Positions 60,127 through 60,133 of a stretch of DNA of 60,133 nt are shown here, piece after piece. A program made the position numbers and the translations under genes. Under the pieces are notes generated by a model. The model made no database searches. It had not been told where the DNA came from and saw nothing but the letters and a program-made list of their open reading frames with translations. This DNA is from a virus, in the IMG/VR virus record IMGVR_UViG_3300013111_000391, positions 1-60,133 of that record; one strand, 5' to 3'. Numbering within the stretch: position 1 is the first letter of the stretch; each line of letters begins with the position of its first letter.

Positions 60127-60133
60127 TGGATCG

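Overview
The window looks like part of the genome of a marine T4-like myovirus with a low-GC host. The evidence is a T4-type RNase H (FEN-1 family) gene, a PD-(D/E)XK nuclease of the kind cyanophages carry, tail-fibre modules common in marine myoviruses, a SleB-type lysis hydrolase behind a TATAAATA late promoter, four tRNA genes with encoded CCA, and dense packing with ATGA stop/start overlaps. The host cannot be fixed from this stretch. A DUF6356-like membrane protein and the base composition would suit an alphaproteobacterium such as SAR11, but that is inference; no photosynthesis genes are present.

Layout. 1-3032: end of a collagen-like tail fibre gene and a subtilisin-like protease. 3039-5164: an early-type promoter, small unknown genes and tRNAs for Arg, Thr, Asn and Pro. 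5181-5854: late promoter and lysis hydrolase. 5871-10488: a glycosyltransferase, T4-like replication genes, a sugar nucleotidyltransferase and a PD-(D/E)XK nuclease. 10475-58457: one unbroken plus-strand accessory island of nearly 50 kb. 58444-60126: two minus-strand genes, one of them a virion-type protein.

The island holds 21 radical SAM proteins. One is B12-dependent, twelve have an N-terminal twitch cluster, and most of the rest carry a C-terminal SPASM-like cluster. Two more genes encode stand-alone SPASM-like domains. Interleaved are two StrB/AGAT-type amidinotransferases, a StrG-like oxygenase, a NodU/TobZ-type carbamoyltransferase, a PLP-aminotransferase-like protein, a flavin-dependent halogenase with a nitroreductase nearby, a minimal ANL adenylating enzyme, three further 2OG-Fe(II)-type oxygenases, a QueC-like PP-loop enzyme, a mini-kinase, an SDR-like protein, five SGNH-like proteins, several glycosyltransferase-like proteins and two methyltransferase-like proteins.

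My reading is that the island encodes a biosynthetic or decoration pathway making a heavily modified, probably sugar- or cyclitol-based group (guanidinyl, carbamoyl, amino, possibly halogen). It might be placed on the virion, the host surface glycan or a small molecule. The enzyme mix recalls aminoglycoside biosynthesis (StrB, StrG, TobZ, BtrN-type twitch radical SAM, APH-like kinase). The product is unknown and the pathway is inference; the family assignments rest on visible motifs.
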